Shown: positions 35,167 through 35,811 of the stretch, piece by piece | Layout: the number at the start of each line of letters is the position of its first letter | Position numbering within the stretch: position 1 is the stretch's first letter | Assembly: GCA_030066885.1 (NCBI GenBank) | Contig: JASJAT010000042.1 | Coordinates: 1-35,811, forward strand | Source: Arenicellales bacterium | GTDB taxonomy: Bacteria; Pseudomonadota; Gammaproteobacteria; Arenicellales; JAANXG01 | Length of the DNA: 35,811 nucleotides | Direction of reading: 5' to 3' | The notes under the pieces: generated by a model | Database searches by the model: none | What the model was told of the DNA's origin: nothing | What the model saw: only the letters and a program-made list of their open reading frames with translations | Translations under genes and position numbers: made by a program

Positions 35167-35811
35167 CTAACCTCGAACTATGGGCATACTTATCTTTACG
35201 TGGTAGCTCCCTTTCTGCTCAAGGTTCTGCAAAGTGGCCCTGCCACCGAAATGGCGGATCAGCCGCTCACGCACGTTGTTTAAGGCAATCTTGTTACCCT
35301 TGCGATGCTGCGCTTGATTGGTAACCTCGGGCACGGGATTGCTGATCATGATTTTTAGATTATCGCCCTCAGACCACAGCTGAATGTCAACAGTGCCTCC
35401 AGCGAAACTGGGTTCTATACCATGGTAGACGGCATTTTCAAGCAACGGTTGCAGGGTCAGTGAGGGGATCAAAGCACTGCGCGGTACGTTCGAGGCGGTC
35501 CATTTTACCTGCAGCCGATCACCCAGCCGCAGTTTCTCTATATCTAGATACTGACGAGCCAACTCTCCTTCGGCCGTGATGGGTACCATCTTTCGAGCAT
35601 CTGCCAGTAAAACCCGGAATACATCAGCCAAATCCTGCAATGCCTTCTCCGCCATATCCGGGTCGGATCGGATTAGGCTGGCCACGCTGTTCATACTGTT
35701 AAATAAAAAGTGCGGCCGAATACGAGATTGTAATGCCTGTAGTCTATCTTGCTGTTGCGTGTGGCTTCTCAACTGGGTTCGCTGGTAGGCCATGCCGTAG
35801 CGGAGTGCCAC
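35167..35811 (-). CDS. Second LytS/AlgZ-type sensor kinase, partial (runs off the window end)
   Basis: The visible 214 residues are the C-terminal catalytic part of a second kinase of the same class. The phosphoacceptor box is SRIRPHFLFNSMNSVASLI. Further on are EKLRLGDRLQVKW, the N box LQPLLENAVYHGIEPSFAGG and the C-terminal ALNNVRERLIRHFGG. The frame is open to the window edge, so the membrane part and true start are missing. It stops 18 bp before the first kinase's TTG. The two kinases share the same motif order but differ in most residues outside motifs, so this is an old duplication or two independent sensors rather than a recent copy. Confidence 0.9.
   Translation of the reverse strand: MALRYGMAYQRTQLRSHTQQQDRLQALQSRIRPHFLFNSMNSVASLIRSDPDMAEKALQDLADVFRVLLADARKMVPITAEGELARQYLDIEKLRLGDRLQVKWTASNVPRSALIPSLTLQPLLENAVYHGIEPSFAGGTVDIQLWSEGDNLKIMISNPVPEVTNQAQHRKGNKIALNNVRERLIRHFGGRATLQNLEQKGSYHVKISMPIVRG

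Overview
The window reads as chromosomal core sequence of a gammaproteobacterium with mid-range GC. Nearly every gene has a recognisable family. Two blocks match gene orders known from Pseudomonas and relatives: rpoH-ftsX-ftsE-ftsY next to two M16 peptidase genes, rsmD, coaD, ferredoxin, ggt and mutM; and hemY-hemX-hemD-hemC-algR-algZ. No rRNA, tRNA, CRISPR array, prophage or complete transposon is visible. I cannot name the genus.

Layout. 1-5111: end of the sensor kinase gene ntrY, then ntrX, trkA and trkH (two-component signalling plus potassium uptake). 5220-8863: an MMPL/RND-type membrane exporter, convergent with two overlapping glycosyltransferase genes of the TIGR04282/TIGR04283 families. 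9158-12495: argG and argD (arginine synthesis) flank a two-gene unit of a 31-residue one-helix protein and a four-helix Urate_ox_N-type membrane protein. 12563-14866: an orphan iron-type ABC ATPase, a secreted helical protein and a stand-alone WYL-domain protein. 14894-18681 (minus): ftsY, ftsE, ftsX, rpoH, with a perfect CIRCE operator before rpoH. 18813-24834 (plus): active/inactive M16 peptidase pair, rsmD, coaD, an Alvin-type ferredoxin and ggt. 24959-27884 (minus): mutM, then a dynamin-like GTPase gene. 27947-28969: a ferredoxin-flavin reductase. 29081-35811 (minus): hemC-hemD-hemX-hemY preceded by a LytTR regulator gene and two tandem LytS/AlgZ-type sensor kinase genes, the second cut by the window edge.

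The gaps carry small palindromic repeats. One is a ~127-bp element with 25-bp terminal inverted repeats (two copies). Another is a 54-55-bp REP-like TGTAGGAG...CTCCTACA core (two copies), nested inside larger inverted repeats. A third is a short CCGGATCAAGTCCGG palindrome (two copies). Two of these elements fill tail-to-tail gene junctions so exactly that they meet or include the TAA stop codons of the genes on both sides.

The strongest leads are the consensus-perfect CIRCE site controlling rpoH (a direct HrcA to sigma-32 link), an NtrX whose AAA+ domain has lost both the sigma-54 contact loop and the Walker B glutamate, the doubled AlgZ-type kinases feeding one regulator gene, the 31-residue membrane peptide, and the stop-codon-hugging palindromes. 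I did not find a clearly new multi-gene defence or mobile system here.
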